From Proteus alimentorum (GTDB taxonomy: Bacteria > Pseudomonadota > Gammaproteobacteria > Enterobacterales > Enterobacteriaceae): a stretch of 64,000 nt of DNA. A model generated the notes under the pieces. The model ran no database searches, was not told where the DNA came from, and saw nothing but the letters and a program-made list of their open reading frames with translations. This document shows, piece by piece, positions 17,080 to 28,593 of the stretch. Both the position numbers and the translations under genes were made by a program. How positions within the stretch are numbered: the stretch's first letter is position 1; each line of letters starts with the position of its first letter. The stretch spans positions 1 to 64,000 of the forward strand of contig NZ_NBVR01000036.1 of assembly GCF_002607735.1 (NCBI RefSeq), given 5' to 3'.

Positions 17080-17711
17080 AACGATGTATCCTTATCTTTA
17101 TCTGTCATCGTTGCTTCTTTTAGTGCGCGATGAATTCGGTGATAACAAGTCAACAAAAGTAATAAATTAATAATAATAAAAAGATAATGCGTGTTTTCTG
17201 ATAATGTCAGTGAGGGGAATAATCCGATAAAAAATGCAATAGCACCGAAAATAAAGGCTCTATCACTTTTCCCCATCGGGCCATCATAACGACGAGAAGC
17301 ATGAATAGTTTGGGCAAGAACGCCTAAAAACTCAGTCATTATCATTAAAAAAAGTGCCAGCATAATCCACCAGTAGGCCTGTGGAAAAATAAAAGCAAAA
17401 GGTAGATAGAGTGCAATGTCTGAAATAACATCGCTGGCTTCGTTTAATATCGCGCCAAGTGCGCTTTTTTGATTATGTTCTCGTGCAAGCATGCCATCTA
17501 TGGCATTAAGCGCCATACGAAAAAAGAGAACAAAAGGGAGTAATAAAAATAAACGCGGGTAGGGATAAAGCAAAAGTAATCCACCAACGACAATGGATAA
17601 CAGTAAGGCAGAAAGTGTGACCTGATTTGCTGTGATCCCTTTTGCGAATAACTGCTCTACATAAGGGCGCAATAGAGATTGAAATTTGGGTTTTAGGTCA
17701 TAAATTGTCAT
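17076..17711 (-). CDS. ynbA: CDP-alcohol phosphatidyltransferase family protein (YnbA-like)
   Basis: 211-residue integral membrane protein with about six TM segments, homologous to E. coli YnbA (201 aa). The family motif D-x2-DG-x2-AR-x8-G-x3-D-x3-D is recognisable at 69-94, but reads N69-x2-D72-G73-x2-A76-R77-x8-G86-x3-N90-x3-D94: two of the four metal and substrate Asp positions are Asn. It may therefore use an altered mechanism or not be a standard CDP-alcohol transferase. It is the first gene of the cluster; a homologue of YnbB (CDP-diacylglycerol synthase), which follows ynbA in E. coli, is absent here. Confidence 0.87.
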   Translation of the reverse strand: MTIYDLKPKFQSLLRPYVEQLFAKGITANQVTLSALLLSIVVGGLLLLYPYPRLFLLLPFVLFFRMALNAIDGMLAREHNQKSALGAILNEASDVISDIALYLPFAFIFPQAYWWIMLALFLMIMTEFLGVLAQTIHASRRYDGPMGKSDRAFIFGAIAFFIGLFPSLTLSENTHYLFIIINLLLLLTCYHRIHRALKEATMTDKDKDTSL

Positions 17712-18167
17712 GACGCATCCTTGTGTTCAAAAGTGCGTATATTACCTCATTATTATTATTTTATTATTAGCTGATTTTTATCTCATTGAATATCTTTATT
17801 TCAATGGTTTAATTTATTTATGATTTAAACATAAAATGGATATTTGAAATTTACTTGAGTTAATAATTAGTTAGCGATCGAAATAAAGGCAAAGTAAGAT
17901 ACGTAAAATTGTAATTATCAGACTGTTCCGTGTCTGCTTTATTGTTTTTACTTTAAGAATGATTAAATTTTCTTTAGTAATATGTAGGTAATTATAATTA
18001 GAGAATTAAATGGGGGGAAATGAAAATAAGGAATATTAAAAAACCTTATAATAACTAATGAAATTAGTTTAATTTATTAAAAATATTGTTTTATATGAAA
18101 TTTAAATCTAATAATGGGGTGTCAATAGTGTAGTTATCTGTATTGAGTGATAAATGCAAAAAAGCTA
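17712..18167. other. Intergenic region between divergent ynbA and TonB receptor genes
   Basis: Very AT-rich, no gene seen on either strand. It must carry the ynbA promoter (minus) and, at its right edge, the iron-regulated receptor promoter. No hairpin of note was found outside the Fur palindrome. Confidence 0.5.
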
Positions 18168-18192
18168 GATAATGATAATTATTATCATTATC
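18168..18192. promoter_or_regulatory. Fur box, perfect 12-1-12 palindrome
   Basis: GATAATGATAAT (18168-18179), a single T, then ATTATCATTATC (18181-18192). This is a perfect inverted repeat and near-ideal match to the Fur consensus, formed of overlapping GATAAT hexamers. It lies 72 bp before the TonB receptor start, so the receptor should be repressed when iron is plentiful. Confidence 0.93.
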
Positions 18193-18263
18193 ATAATTGT
18201 CGCTGTTAGTTACAGCTCTAATTATCTATCAAACTAATAACCATACAAAAAGATACTACTATT

Positions 18264-20597
18264 ATGATCCATTTCTTAGCAAAAAATGATGCTTATCGTC
18301 AGGGAATTGGGATATTTTCATTTTCGTCATCAGCGATAGCATTATTATTGACTTCACTCACTTCGTTAAATAGCTATGCAACTGAAAGTGTAAAACCAGA
18401 AATAACGACATCGACAAAGTCAGAAAGTCCAGTACAACCCAAATTGCATGAAAAGATTATTATTGAACCCATCTATGTATCAGGTGAGCTTAATTCGAGC
18501 GTTGATGCGGGAAGTACTGTTCTGACATTAAAAGATATCGACAGAATTCAGCCTAATAATATTGCCGAGTTGGTGGATAAATTACCCGGAATTTCATCAT
18601 CGGGCTCACCAAGACCCGGTGGTCAAACATTAAATATCTGGGGGATGGGGAATCCTGAAGATATTAAAATCACTCTCGATGGTACGCCTAAAACCTTTGA
18701 GAAATATCGTCAAGGCTCAATTTTTATTGATCCTGAATTAATACGTCGTATTGATGTTGATAAAGGGCCTCATAATATCACTCAAGGGAATGGCGGGTTT
18801 GGTGGTTCTGTGAGAATAGAAACCAAAGATCCCGATGACTTATTATTACCCGATCAGAATATTGGGATGTTTTTAAAATATGGTCACCATACCAACGATA
18901 GACAAAATCGTTATAGCGGTGCGGTATACGGTAAATTACTTGATGGGCAAGCCGATGGGTTATTCTATTTTAACCGTCGTGAAAGTGATGATCTGCGACG
19001 CCCTGACGGCACTAAATTTGGTTATTCACAATCAGACCAAGATTCTTTTTTAATTAAAACGAATATCTATTTAACTGAAGCTCAAACATTAACGTTATCA
19101 GCATCACGATCAGAAAGTGATGGTTGGACGCCTTGGGCAGCTAAACGTGATGAGTTAGCTAAACCGACTCAAGCTGAAGTGGATAAATACGGTTTTGATG
19201 CGGCGATGAAACGTAAATTAGTTTATCGTGATCAAAAAGATGACACCTTTAGTGTGAAATGGAATATTCAGCCAACTGATTCTGATTTAATTAATTTAAC
19301 GCTCACCTACGGTTATTCAAAAACCAAGCAAAACGATAGTCGCCCTGAAACAGCAAGCTCCTATTTTAGTAGCAGCATGGGAAATCAAAGTTGGGTAGAT
19401 TATCGAAATCATCAAATTGAAATTAAAAATGAAAGCACGGTTATGCAAGGTGCTTTAGAGCATAAGGTATTAGTGGGAACACGTTGGCATCGAAATGATC
19501 GTGATGTCTTAATGTTTACTCGTGATAAAGCTAAAAATCCAAATTATAACTATGGATATTATGCGCCACCTTATATGCCAGAAGGTACGCAAACGACGAC
19601 CAGTTTCTATCTTCAAGATTCGATAAGTTATAGAAATCTGACGATAACACCGGGCGTTCGCTACGATATTGTTAAAAATCAAGGCAAAGGAAGTCGAGCT
19701 ATCGCTTATCAAGATCCTGATCCCTATTATGGTCATGATTATTCTGATGTGACTTATCGCGGGGCAACACCCCATTTAGGTTTATTATGGAAAATGAACC
19801 AGAATTTCAGATTTTTTGGTGATCTAACTTATACATGGCGAGCGCCATTGATTGATGAGCAGTATGAAGTTCAAGGAAGTGTTTCAAGGTTAACGGGAAC
19901 AAGTCGCCATCTAGATAAAGAAACAGTAAGAGCGGCACGAATTGGCGCAATTGCCGACTTTGAAAGTGTTATTCAACAAGAAGACCAACTGCAGTTAAGA
20001 ACAACACTGTTTGATACTCGTGGTAAAGACGAAATCTTCCGTCGCCGCGGTGTCTATTGTGAAAGCCAAAAGGTAGATGGACATAATGGAAATTGTCCGC
20101 CTTCAATTGGTAATTACCGTAATTTACCGGGTTATCATATTCAAGGATTGGAAATTGAAGCTTTTTATAATAGCCCTAATGTATTCGGTCGTTTAGCGTA
20201 TTCAACAATGAAAGGGAAACGAGATCAATCACCGCGTGATCCGTGGTTTGGGCAAAAAACATGGATTGCGGAGATCCAACCTGACGCTTTACATGCGACC
20301 CTTGGCATAAAAGTACCAAGTATTAATGTCAATATGGGATGGACGGGCGATTTTATTGGTGCTCAACGCCGTTCACCAATGGATGCTGATCCTGATGCTG
20401 GCTATTGGTCATTACCAAAAAGTAAAGGTTATGCAATCCACGGTTTATTTGCGAATTGGGAACCTTCTTTTATAGATAATACTGAGGTTCGCTTTACGAT
20501 CGCAAATTTATTCAACCGTGATTATTATCCATATTTAGGTGAATCAGTTTCAGGTGTAGGACGTGATTATCGATTTACAGTGGTAAAACGTTTCTAA
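18264..20597 (+). CDS. TonB-dependent outer-membrane receptor, probably iron/heme uptake
   Basis: 777 residues: signal peptide (cleaved near NSYA-TES, about residue 41), possible TonB-box region IIEPIYVSG, plug domain (about 75-195; LVDKLPGISS, GGFGGSVRIETKDP) and a 22-strand beta-barrel ending in aromatic Phe777 (FTVVKRF). A Cys pair (YCESQK...NCPP) probably forms a disulphide in an outer loop. WRAP in the barrel recalls the FRAP motif of heme receptors, but NPNL is not evident, so a heme ligand is only suggested. A perfect Fur box lies upstream. Weak ribosome site. It transports a ligand using ExbB-ExbD-TonB energy. The named ligand cannot be deduced. Confidence 0.9.
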   Translation: MIHFLAKNDAYRQGIGIFSFSSSAIALLLTSLTSLNSYATESVKPEITTSTKSESPVQPKLHEKIIIEPIYVSGELNSSVDAGSTVLTLKDIDRIQPNNIAELVDKLPGISSSGSPRPGGQTLNIWGMGNPEDIKITLDGTPKTFEKYRQGSIFIDPELIRRIDVDKGPHNITQGNGGFGGSVRIETKDPDDLLLPDQNIGMFLKYGHHTNDRQNRYSGAVYGKLLDGQADGLFYFNRRESDDLRRPDGTKFGYSQSDQDSFLIKTNIYLTEAQTLTLSASRSESDGWTPWAAKRDELAKPTQAEVDKYGFDAAMKRKLVYRDQKDDTFSVKWNIQPTDSDLINLTLTYGYSKTKQNDSRPETASSYFSSSMGNQSWVDYRNHQIEIKNESTVMQGALEHKVLVGTRWHRNDRDVLMFTRDKAKNPNYNYGYYAPPYMPEGTQTTTSFYLQDSISYRNLTITPGVRYDIVKNQGKGSRAIAYQDPDPYYGHDYSDVTYRGATPHLGLLWKMNQNFRFFGDLTYTWRAPLIDEQYEVQGSVSRLTGTSRHLDKETVRAARIGAIADFESVIQQEDQLQLRTTLFDTRGKDEIFRRRGVYCESQKVDGHNGNCPPSIGNYRNLPGYHIQGLEIEAFYNSPNVFGRLAYSTMKGKRDQSPRDPWFGQKTWIAEIQPDALHATLGIKVPSINVNMGWTGDFIGAQRRSPMDADPDAGYWSLPKSKGYAIHGLFANWEPSFIDNTEVRFTIANLFNRDYYPYLGESVSGVGRDYRFTVVKRF

Positions 20598-20628
20598 TAT
20601 TACTGAAAATCTTTGGTTGTTTAAACAA

Positions 20629-20659
20629 ATAAACCCCATAGATATTATGGGGTTTATTG
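20629..20659. terminator. Bidirectional terminator after the TonB receptor
   Basis: AAACCCCATA and TATGGGGTTTATT pair around GATAT. It sits between two converging genes. Confidence 0.85.
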
Positions 20660-20690
20660 TCATTAAGAGTTCAATACTCAATATATTGAA

Positions 20691-21041
20691 TTAATAACCG
20701 TATGATGCAGAAGTTGCAATCATTGCCATCATGGTAGTGAAGAAGAAAATAAAGAAAAGAACAGCCATAACGATACTAATAATAAAGTAAATAAAGCCCG
20801 CTCTGTTCCATGTTTCTTGCACTTTCATAAAGGTTTCAACAGAATCGTAATCACCATTTTTCCAAGCCCACTCATTTCCTTTTATACCACAGACAAAAAT
20901 CCAAACTAGATTCAGTAAAGGAACAAGTGCTAATAATGGAAGATAGGATTTATTACCAAAACCCCAAATAATATTAAACATGAAAGCACCCCAGTTCCAA
21001 CGTTTAATTTCTTCAGGTACTGGTTTGTTAGTGTAAGACAC
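20691..21041 (-). CDS. Small inner-membrane protein, function unknown
   Basis: 116 residues. A soluble N-terminus (PVPEEIKRWNWGAFMFNIIWGFGNKSYLP) leads to one or two hydrophobic segments at about 32-52 and a long one at about 85-108. The GA.....IWG..N pattern with a following KG.EWAW resembles a widespread small-membrane-protein family often annotated as uncharacterised. GTG start with AAGGAA upstream. It faces the TonB receptor gene and stands alone between two terminators. No function is suggested by its neighbours. Confidence 0.7.
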   Translation of the reverse strand: MSYTNKPVPEEIKRWNWGAFMFNIIWGFGNKSYLPLLALVPLLNLVWIFVCGIKGNEWAWKNGDYDSVETFMKVQETWNRAGFIYFIISIVMAVLFFIFFFTTMMAMIATSASYGY

Positions 21042-21261
21042 AGTTTATTCCTTATCTAAAATAATAAATATAAAAATGAGAATGCCGAAATGGCAACTGG
21101 AGAAAAGGATAATCATAATTGAAGAAATGAGGGAATGAAAGACAGGTCTATTTTTACCTTAAATAAAAAGAATAATCTTAATAATAAAGTAGATTAAGAT
21201 CTTTTAATTTTTATATAAATTCGTTTTGTTTAATTACATATCATTTTAGTTTTTTATAAAT

Positions 21262-21288
21262 AAAAACAGGCCACAATAGTGTGACCTG
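21262..21288 (-). terminator. Intrinsic terminator of proVWX
   Basis: On the minus strand CAGGTCACA, loop CTAT, TGTGGCCTG (one U.G pair) and TTTTTATTT. It lies about 35 bp after the proX stop. Confidence 0.88.
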
Positions 21289-21323
21289 CTTTGTGATAAT
21301 CTTAAATTAAGACCATTTATTGA

Positions 21324-22319
21324 TTACTTTGCAGCAGCTTGGGCTTGTTCAATCCAACCATCAAAGGTTTTTTGATGCGCTTTGATCCAAGCATTCGCAT
21401 GACGTTCAATATCTGCCTGTGATTTTTGACCATTATGCATACGTAAGTTTTGCGCATTAATATCGGCAACAGACACTTTCATGACTTCAAAGAGTTTTGC
21501 CGCAGCAGGGTTTTCTTCAGCCCATTTTTTATTTGCTGCAATATGCATGGTACTTGGCGGGAAGCCATAGTTTTTCCCATTTGCTAATGTGGTATCGGTT
21601 TTGTCATCACCCGGCAATGAAGAGAAGGGCACTTGTAACCAAACAACATCTTTACCCGGTTTTAATACATCACTTATCCAGTAAGGCGTCCATGTGTAAT
21701 AAAAAATGGGTTTGCCTTCTTTATAGCGAGTAATGGTATCTGCCATCATTGCTGCGTAATTGCCTTGGTTATGTGTAACAGATTTTTCTAATCCATAGGC
21801 TTTTAAGTGATTGTTGATGGCTTCTTCACAACCCCATCCCGGATTACAACCCGTTAAATCCGCTTTGCCATCACCATTGGCATCGAATAATTTGGCAATT
21901 TTAGGATCTTTTAATTGCTCAATATTCGTAATGTTATATTGCTCTGCCGTTTTTTTATCAATCAAATAACCTTGAGCGGCATTAACGACATAATCCCCTT
22001 TACGATAAAAGGTATTATCACCTCCCGCCGCTGCATATTGTGAATTATGAAGAGGAACCCAACTGACGGCCATAAAGGTAGCATCACCATTGGCGATAGA
22101 GGAGTAAGCCACGTTATAGTCAACTTCTTTAATTGGCTGAACAGTGTAACCTAATTGTTCTAGTGCTTTGTTGACGATTAAAGTTTGAAAGGTTTCTTCA
22201 GAAATCGTACTTTGCACGGGTTGAACCGAAATCCCTTTTCCAGGTAAATCAGCAGCGGATAACTGAGTGCTTATCAGTGTGGCGGACAATACTGTTGCCC
22301 AGATAACTGGATTACGCAT
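21324..22319 (-). CDS. proX: Glycine betaine/proline betaine-binding protein ProX
   Basis: Periplasmic substrate-binding protein of the ProU osmoprotectant ABC transporter. 331 residues (E. coli 330) with a signal peptide cleaved after LSA (about residue 22). The OpuAC-type fold is shown by [11 protein letters not shown] and [12 protein letters not shown], which supply Trp residues of the aromatic betaine cage, and by the [10 protein letters not shown] disulphide region. It is the distal gene of proV-proW-proX, 134 bp after proW, and ends at a strong terminator. Confidence 0.96.
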   Translation of the reverse strand: MRNPVIWATVLSATLISTQLSAADLPGKGISVQPVQSTISEETFQTLIVNKALEQLGYTVQPIKEVDYNVAYSSIANGDATFMAVSWVPLHNSQYAAAGGDNTFYRKGDYVVNAAQGYLIDKKTAEQYNITNIEQLKDPKIAKLFDANGDGKADLTGCNPGWGCEEAINNHLKAYGLEKSVTHNQGNYAAMMADTITRYKEGKPIFYYTWTPYWISDVLKPGKDVVWLQVPFSSLPGDDKTDTTLANGKNYGFPPSTMHIAANKKWAEENPAAAKLFEVMKVSVADINAQNLRMHNGQKSQADIERHANAWIKAHQKTFDGWIEQAQAAAK

Positions 22320-22453
22320 AGTTTTTCCTTCTGTTGTGATGGTAAGAGATAAATAGCGACAGCGAACTGTCGCTTCTATTTCTTATATTGATTGAACGTG
22401 ATGTTCTTTATTAATTTCCAATACTTATTTTTAATAAATACTGAAAATATTTA

Positions 22454-23653
22454 TTACGATGCTTTTTTGCCAAAAAGTTGGCAAATTAAGCCGATAGGTC
22501 CTGTCATATACCAGCATCGATTGCCTTTATGACGGCTGTTTTGACCTAAAGACTGTGTTAATCGGTCAAGGATAATGGCGAGAATAACAATACCTGCGCC
22601 CCCAACGGCAGCAAGTCCCATATCAAGACGACCTATACCACGTAATACCATTTGTCCTAGTCCACCAACGGCTATCATTGATGCAATAACAACCATTGAA
22701 AGCGCTAACATCAGAGTTTGGTTTACACCTGCCATAATCGTTGGCATGGCGAGCGGTAATTGTACTTTAAACAGCATTTGGCGAGGATTTGCACCAAAGG
22801 ATTGTGCTGCTTCAATTAAATCTTCAGGAACTTGTTTGATCCCTAAAATGGTCAATCTGACAATTGGCGGTAAGGCAAAAATAATGGTGACCACAACGCC
22901 GGGTACGTTACCAATACCAAATAACATGACGATAGGAACTAAGTAGACAAACGCTGGTGTTGTCTGCATCGCATCCAGTAAAGGCCGAACAATTTTGGAT
23001 GCTCTATCACTGTTAGCTAGCCATATTCCTAATGGAAGCCCGATAATAAGACAAAACAGTAATGAAGTGAGTACCAAAGCAAGGGTAACCATGGCTTCAG
23101 ACCAAGCACCAATCGCACCAATTAATATTAATGAGATAAAAGAAGCGACGCCCATGGCTTTGCCAGAAAGCTGCCATGCAATCAGAGAAAACAGCATAAT
23201 GGCGATAGGTGCCGGCATGGAGGTTAAGAAATTTTCAAAACCACTTAATACCAAATCAACGGGTACACGAATACCTTGGAAAACCGGACGAAAGTGCAAC
23301 ACAATCCAGTCAATAGCATCGGTAACCCATGAATCTAAAGGGATCAGTGTATGGTGAAACGGATCCATTAGATTGAATGAATCGGGTGCAACATCCGTCG
23401 GTGAGGCATCTAGCCAATCACTGCCAGTGGATGAGGTATCGATATTTTCAGTACCACTACCCGCACCCCATGGGTCGGCATCGGTTGATGAACTGTCAGC
23501 ACTACTCCAAGGGTCGCTTTCTGTTGCGTTAGTATCTGCTGTTGCCCAAGGATCATCATTTACGTTATTGGTTGTCTCTTGTGTTGTCTCGTTTGGTGTC
23601 GCTTCTTGGATCTTTGTATCCAAGGCCGTATCTTGATCTGTTGTATTACTCAT
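22454..23653 (-). CDS. proW: Glycine betaine ABC transporter permease ProW
   Basis: Membrane component of ProU, 399 residues against 354 in E. coli. The transmembrane part (about 135-380) carries the binding-protein-dependent permease EAA-type motif ([21 protein letters not shown]) and is nearly identical to E. coli. The extra length is in the acidic N-terminal tail, which has three 13-residue units each beginning DPW (about residues 31-68). Its start overlaps the proV stop by 8 bp, so translation is coupled. Confidence 0.96.
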   Translation of the reverse strand: MSNTTDQDTALDTKIQEATPNETTQETTNNVNDDPWATADTNATESDPWSSADSSSTDADPWGAGSGTENIDTSSTGSDWLDASPTDVAPDSFNLMDPFHHTLIPLDSWVTDAIDWIVLHFRPVFQGIRVPVDLVLSGFENFLTSMPAPIAIMLFSLIAWQLSGKAMGVASFISLILIGAIGAWSEAMVTLALVLTSLLFCLIIGLPLGIWLANSDRASKIVRPLLDAMQTTPAFVYLVPIVMLFGIGNVPGVVVTIIFALPPIVRLTILGIKQVPEDLIEAAQSFGANPRQMLFKVQLPLAMPTIMAGVNQTLMLALSMVVIASMIAVGGLGQMVLRGIGRLDMGLAAVGGAGIVILAIILDRLTQSLGQNSRHKGNRCWYMTGPIGLICQLFGKKAS

Positions 23654-24845
23654 TTGGTGTCTCCTTATCCAGTGCTTGTAGTAACATTCCTTTAGAAATT
23701 AAGCCGATATAACGGTTTTTTTCATCAATTACAGGAATTGCACAGGGAGATTGCGCAACAGTTGAAATCAACTCGTTTAATGGCGTATCACCATTAATGG
23801 CACAAGGCTCAGGTAAAATAGCTGACTCAATAGGTTGTTTATTTTTAAGTGCGTCTTCAAGAGATGTAACGGAAACGATGCCAACAAATTTTCTTCCCCG
23901 TTCAATCAGATAGCCAAAATTTCTATCTTCATCTTCGAGTACTTTTAGGGCGGAGCGAGGGCCAAAGCCGGGCGCGACATGCAGTAAGGTTTCTGGGCGA
24001 CGTTTGGCAATATCTTTTGCACTAAATACATGGCTAATATCAACACCACGGAAAAACGTACGCACATAATCATTTGCTGGGTTGTTGAGTATTTCATCCG
24101 GTGTCCCCGTTTGAACAACAACGCCACCTTGCATAATGGCAATTCGGTCACCAATACGCATCGCTTCGTCCAGATCATGAGAGATAAACACAATGGTACG
24201 CTGTTTATCACCTTGTAAGCTTAATAACTCATCTTGCATTTCTGTGCGGATCAGTGGATCAAGTGCTGAAAAGGCTTCATCCATTAACAAAATATCTGGG
24301 TCATTGGCAAGCGCACGCGCAAGACCGATACGTTGACGCATCCCACCAGAAAGCTCATCAGGCCAAGAGTTTGCGTAACTACCCAAGTTGACTTGCTCTA
24401 AGGCATCCATTGCTTTTTTATAACGCTCGTCTTTGCTTAACCCAGCGAGATCCATTCCAAATGCAGTATTATCAAGCACATTCATATGAGGCATCAATGC
24501 AAATGACTGAAACACCATACTGATTTTTTTACGACGAACTTGTCGTAATTCTTTATCCGACATGGTGGCAATATTTTCACCATCAATAAGCACCTCTCCT
24601 TTTGTCGGAGAGATCAGACGATTGAGAAGGCGGACTAGAGTGGATTTACCTGAACCAGATAATCCCATAATGACAAATATTTCGCCTTCTTCAATTGCCA
24701 GATTTGCATTTTGAACGCCTACTGTAAGCCCTGTTTTATCAAAAATCTGATCTTTATTCATACCAGAATCTAATAATTCAAAAGCGCGTTTAGGGTGCTC
24801 GCCAAATACCTTGTAGAGATTTTTTACTTCGAGTTTAATTGCCAT
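23646..24845 (-). CDS. proV: Glycine betaine ABC transporter ATPase ProV
   Basis: 399-residue ATPase (E. coli 400) driving ProU uptake. Walker [10 protein letters not shown], signature [10 protein letters not shown], Walker [13 protein letters not shown] and the switch FISHDLDE are all present. The C-terminal tandem CBS domains (about 285-399) are the ionic-strength sensor in this family. First gene of the operon; the 620-bp AT-rich region to its right should hold the osmoregulated promoter, though I could not pick out a single best one. Confidence 0.97.
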   Translation of the reverse strand: MAIKLEVKNLYKVFGEHPKRAFELLDSGMNKDQIFDKTGLTVGVQNANLAIEEGEIFVIMGLSGSGKSTLVRLLNRLISPTKGEVLIDGENIATMSDKELRQVRRKKISMVFQSFALMPHMNVLDNTAFGMDLAGLSKDERYKKAMDALEQVNLGSYANSWPDELSGGMRQRIGLARALANDPDILLMDEAFSALDPLIRTEMQDELLSLQGDKQRTIVFISHDLDEAMRIGDRIAIMQGGVVVQTGTPDEILNNPANDYVRTFFRGVDISHVFSAKDIAKRRPETLLHVAPGFGPRSALKVLEDEDRNFGYLIERGRKFVGIVSVTSLEDALKNKQPIESAILPEPCAINGDTPLNELISTVAQSPCAIPVIDEKNRYIGLISKGMLLQALDKETPNE

Positions 24846-25468
24846 GCAATATATAGTTTCCTATTTAAATATTGAAAGGAATAAATTAAATATTAATTAA
24901 TGTGTGTTGTTGTTTTTCCTAAATAAGATTTTTAGTAAGGGAAATACCCTACCACAATGATTGAGTCTGACAACCCTATGTTAATTATAATTAATTAAAT
25001 AATTTGGTTATATTTTCTTTGTTTTTAATATGATTAATAATTAAATAAAGTGAAATAAATAAAATTTATTAAAAGATGTATTTTCCTCTAACTTACTGAA
25101 ATAACTTTATTTTTAGAGATACTGTTAATTTGATTAGGATCTCAATAAAAATGAAAGCTTGATATCAAAATAGAGAGGAAAAAGAGATGAAAATTAAATG
25201 AAAAAAAATCAACATACATTAGTTAAATTAATATTTCATATCTTGTGATACGATTTATCTACGTGATACAGGCTAAAATTATTCGAAAAAAATTGATTTT
25301 TTGACAATATTGAACGGCAAAAATCAATCAATTAGATTGTTTAGTAAACAAATAAAAATACACCAAAAAATAATCTATATTTTTCAGTGTATTATATTTT
25401 ATGTGATATACATAATTAAATTGAATGTATTGTGTTGTTTCTCTTACCTTCAATTAGGCGAATAAATC
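24846..25468. other. 623-bp AT-rich intergenic region between nrdF and proV
   Basis: No gene recognised. It holds the proV promoter region on the left and the end of the nrd operon on the right. Long A/T runs suit the H-NS-type control known for proU in E. coli, but no binding site can be proved by eye. Confidence 0.5.
25351..25393 (-). terminator. Possible terminator of nrdHIEF
   Basis: On the minus strand AATACACTGAAAAAT pairs, with one mismatch, with ATTTTTTGGTGTATT, followed by TTTATT. It lies about 75 bp after the nrdF stop; the stem is AT-rich, so the call is tentative. Confidence 0.5.
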
Positions 25469-26449
<981 letters not shown>

Positions 26450-26461
26450 TTATTGTTATTA

Positions 26462-28588
26462 TTAAAGTGCACACGAAACACAGCCTTTGATTTCAGTACC
26501 TGCTAATGCAGATTGCCGGATACGAATGTAATACAAGGTTTTAATACCTTTACGCCATGCGTATATTTGTGCTTTGTTAATATCTCGGGTTGTTGCTTCA
26601 TCAGAAAAGAATAATGTGAGCGATAAGCCTTGATCGATATGTTGAGAAGCCTCTGCATAGGTATCGATAATTTTTTCAGCCCCAATTTCATATGCATCTT
26701 GATAATATTGACGATTTTCATTGGTCATAAAGGGGGCTGGGTAATAAACTCGCCCAATCTTACCTTCTTTTCTAATTTCTATTGGCGCGGCAATAGGATG
26801 AATGCTCGATGTAGAGTGGTTGATATAGGAAATAGATCCTGTTGGGGGTATCGCTTGTAAGTTTTGGTTATAGATCCCATGCGTCATAATCGATTGCTTG
26901 AGAGCCTGCCAATCTTCCTGTGTTGGAATATGAACATTGGATTGACTAAATAACTGGTTCACTTTTTGAGTTTTGGGTAACCATTGTTGTGATAGATATT
27001 TATTAAAATATTCACCCGTTGCATATTTTGAATTTTCAAAGCCTTTAAAATGCTGTTTTTTCTCAATAGCCAATTGATTTGAAGCTAATAACGCATAGTA
27101 AGTAACGGTATAAAAATAGAGGTTAGTAAAATCTAACGCTTCTTCAGAGCCGTAATAAATCCCTTCACGCGCTAAGTAGCCATGTAAATTCATTTGCCCT
27201 AAACCAATGGCATGAGAAGCGAGATTACCTTTTTCGATAGAAGGAACAGACTCAATTTTCGTCATTTCAGAGACATTGCTTAATGCCCTAATTGCAGTAT
27301 TGACCGTATGTGCAAAGTTAGGTGAGTCCATTGCCATTGCAATATTCATAGAACCTAAGTTACAACTGATGTCATGGCCGATATGGCGATAACTTAAGTC
27401 AGGGTGATATTCACTTGCGCTATTCACTTGTAAAATTTCAGAGCAAAGATTGCTCATGTTAATTCTACCAGCGATAGGATTGGCGCGATTTACTGCATCT
27501 TCAAACATGATATAAGGATAGCCAGATTCAAATTGAATTTCGGCAAGTGTTTGGAAAAATTCTCTCGCTTTAATTTTTTTCTTACGAATTTGCGCGTTAT
27601 TCACCATTTCGCTGTATTTTTCACTAATACTGAGCTCTGACATAGGTACCCCATAAACACGCTCTACATCATAAGGTGAGAAGAGATACATATCTTCATT
27701 GCGTTTCGCTAATTCAAATGTGATATCAGGGATAACAACGCCTAAAGAAAGGGTTTTTATTCGGACTTTTTCATCCGCATTTTCTCTTTTTGTATCAAGA
27801 AAATGGTAAATATCCGGATGATGAGCATGAAGATAAACAGCGCCAGCGCCTTGTCTTGCACCTAACTGATTGGCATAGGAAAACGCATCTTCAAGCATTT
27901 TCATAACAGGAACAACGCCAGAAGATTGATTTTCTATACGTTTAATGGGGGCACCCGCTTCACGTAAATTAGTGAGCAAAAATGCAACGCCACCGCCACG
28001 TTTAGAGAGTTGTAATGCGGAATTTACCGATCGACCGATAGACTCCATATTATCTTCTATACGCAGTAGAAAGCAGGAAACCAATTCACCGCGTTGCTGT
28101 TTTCCACAGTTTAAAAAAGTCGGTGTTGCGGGTTGAAAACGACCACTAATGATTTCATCGACAAGATGAATGGCAAGATCAGTATCGCCTTGTGCAAGTG
28201 TGAGCGCCACCATACAAACGCGATCTTCGTAGCGCTCAAGATAGCGTTCTCCATCAAACGTTTTTAAGGTGTAACTGGTATAATACTTAAAAGCGCCAAG
28301 GAAAGATTGAAAACGAAACTTTTTGCTATAAGCATGTTTGAATAGCTGTTTGATAAAGGCAAATTCATACTGTTCTAACACTTGGGCTTCGTAATAGTGT
28401 TGTTGGACTAAGAACTCTAATTTTTCTCTTAGATCATGAAAAAATACCGTATTTTGATTTACATGCTGACGAAAAAAATGATGTGTTGCTAATTTGTCTT
28501 TATCAAACTGAATATTACCTTGCTCATCATAGAGATTTAGCATGGCATTCAATGCATGATAATCTCGTTGTTCTGTTGATTGTGTCAT
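26462..28588 (-). CDS. nrdE: Class Ib ribonucleotide reductase alpha subunit NrdE
   Basis: Catalytic subunit reducing ribonucleoside diphosphates. From ATG 28588 it has 708 residues (E. coli 714). The first redox Cys is in FLNCGKQQ and its partner is in ISMNLCSEI-type context ([17 protein letters not shown]), with the thioredoxin-accessible tail CVSCAL. A longer frame from a TTG at 28630 would overlap nrdI by 37 bp; the ATG at 28588, which gives [17 protein letters not shown] and starts 5 bp after the nrdI stop, fits E. coli better. An ATG at 28609 is a weaker alternative. Confidence 0.96.
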   Translation of the reverse strand: MTQSTEQRDYHALNAMLNLYDEQGNIQFDKDKLATHHFFRQHVNQNTVFFHDLREKLEFLVQQHYYEAQVLEQYEFAFIKQLFKHAYSKKFRFQSFLGAFKYYTSYTLKTFDGERYLERYEDRVCMVALTLAQGDTDLAIHLVDEIISGRFQPATPTFLNCGKQQRGELVSCFLLRIEDNMESIGRSVNSALQLSKRGGGVAFLLTNLREAGAPIKRIENQSSGVVPVMKMLEDAFSYANQLGARQGAGAVYLHAHHPDIYHFLDTKRENADEKVRIKTLSLGVVIPDITFELAKRNEDMYLFSPYDVERVYGVPMSELSISEKYSEMVNNAQIRKKKIKAREFFQTLAEIQFESGYPYIMFEDAVNRANPIAGRINMSNLCSEILQVNSASEYHPDLSYRHIGHDISCNLGSMNIAMAMDSPNFAHTVNTAIRALSNVSEMTKIESVPSIEKGNLASHAIGLGQMNLHGYLAREGIYYGSEEALDFTNLYFYTVTYYALLASNQLAIEKKQHFKGFENSKYATGEYFNKYLSQQWLPKTQKVNQLFSQSNVHIPTQEDWQALKQSIMTHGIYNQNLQAIPPTGSISYINHSTSSIHPIAAPIEIRKEGKIGRVYYPAPFMTNENRQYYQDAYEIGAEKIIDTYAEASQHIDQGLSLTLFFSDEATTRDINKAQIYAWRKGIKTLYYIRIRQSALAGTEIKGCVSCAL

Positions 28589-28593
28589 GTTAA

